The notes under the pieces were generated by a model, which searched no databases, was not told where the DNA came from, and saw only the letters and a program-made list of their open reading frames with translations. Of a stretch of DNA of 13,372 nucleotides, positions 13,331-13,372 are shown one piece after another (position 1 is the stretch's first letter; every line of letters starts with the position of its first letter). A program made the translations under genes and the position numbers. The stretch covers positions 1 to 13,372 of the forward strand of contig JACDGH010000045.1 in the NCBI GenBank assembly GCA_013815395.1. Reading direction: 5' to 3'. Origin of the DNA: Parachlamydiaceae bacterium (GTDB taxonomy: Bacteria; Chlamydiota; Chlamydiia; Chlamydiales; Parachlamydiaceae).

Positions 13331-13372
13331 ATGAAAAAAAATATGTTTTCTTCTATTAATATTTCTGAGCAG
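13331..13372 (+). CDS. Start of a further gene, cut by the window edge
   Basis: An ATG at 13331 opens a frame (MKKNMFSSINISEQ) that stays open to the last base. An alternative ATG lies at 13343. No convincing ribosome binding site is seen. Only 14 codons are visible, so no product can be named. Confidence 0.35.
   Translation, partial: MKKNMFSSINISEQ

Overview
The window most likely comes from an amoeba-associated chlamydia (Parachlamydiaceae: Protochlamydia, Parachlamydia or Neochlamydia relatives). This is inferred from three things. The DNA is AT-rich with long intergenic spacers. There is a plant-like enoyl-ACP reductase of the kind chlamydiae carry. Eukaryote-like proteins (BTB plus leucine-rich repeats, and a WD40 protein of the Cdc20/Cdh1 family) sit among ordinary bacterial housekeeping genes. 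No rRNA, tRNA, CRISPR array or intact transposase gene was seen.

Layout. Positions 1-2460 hold a decaying array of one paralogous gene family: a frameshifted 3' end (1-257), a TTG-started member (508-975), a 5' relic abutting a short inverted-repeat element (about 1115-1366), and an apparently intact member (1604-2188). The first and last copies are followed by the same ~88-bp segment, which contains an 18-codon reading frame with a ribosome binding site. Next come a THUMP-type RNA methyltransferase (2532-3659) and a BTB-LRR protein (3718-5205). Positions 5206-6430 are an accessory patch: a 350-bp palindromic MITE-like element, a 5'-truncated collagen-like gene, a small secreted collagen-like gene, and several hairpins.

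A minus-strand FliO-like membrane protein (6430-6966) diverges from a compact plus-strand cluster: folB, a pteridine-reductase-like SDR and a 502-residue unknown protein, followed by a lipoprotein with a probable permuted NlpC/P60 (papain-like) fold. That lipoprotein gene converges on, and overlaps, fabI on the minus strand. Divergent from fabI is the Cdc20/Cdh1-like WD40 gene (11837-13276). A further gene starts at the right edge.

Main finding. The WD40 protein follows the Cdc20/Cdh1 (Fizzy) layout: a C-box-like motif in the disordered N-terminus, the characteristic FYLN entry into the propeller, the ASGGNDN and ATGGG blades, and a C-terminal Ile-Arg dipeptide like the tail by which Cdc20 and Cdh1 bind the anaphase-promoting complex. 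With the BTB-LRR protein, whose fold type is a CUL3 adaptor in eukaryotes, the window encodes two candidate mimics of host ubiquitin-ligase substrate receptors. This is inferred from sequence motifs alone; no database search was possible.
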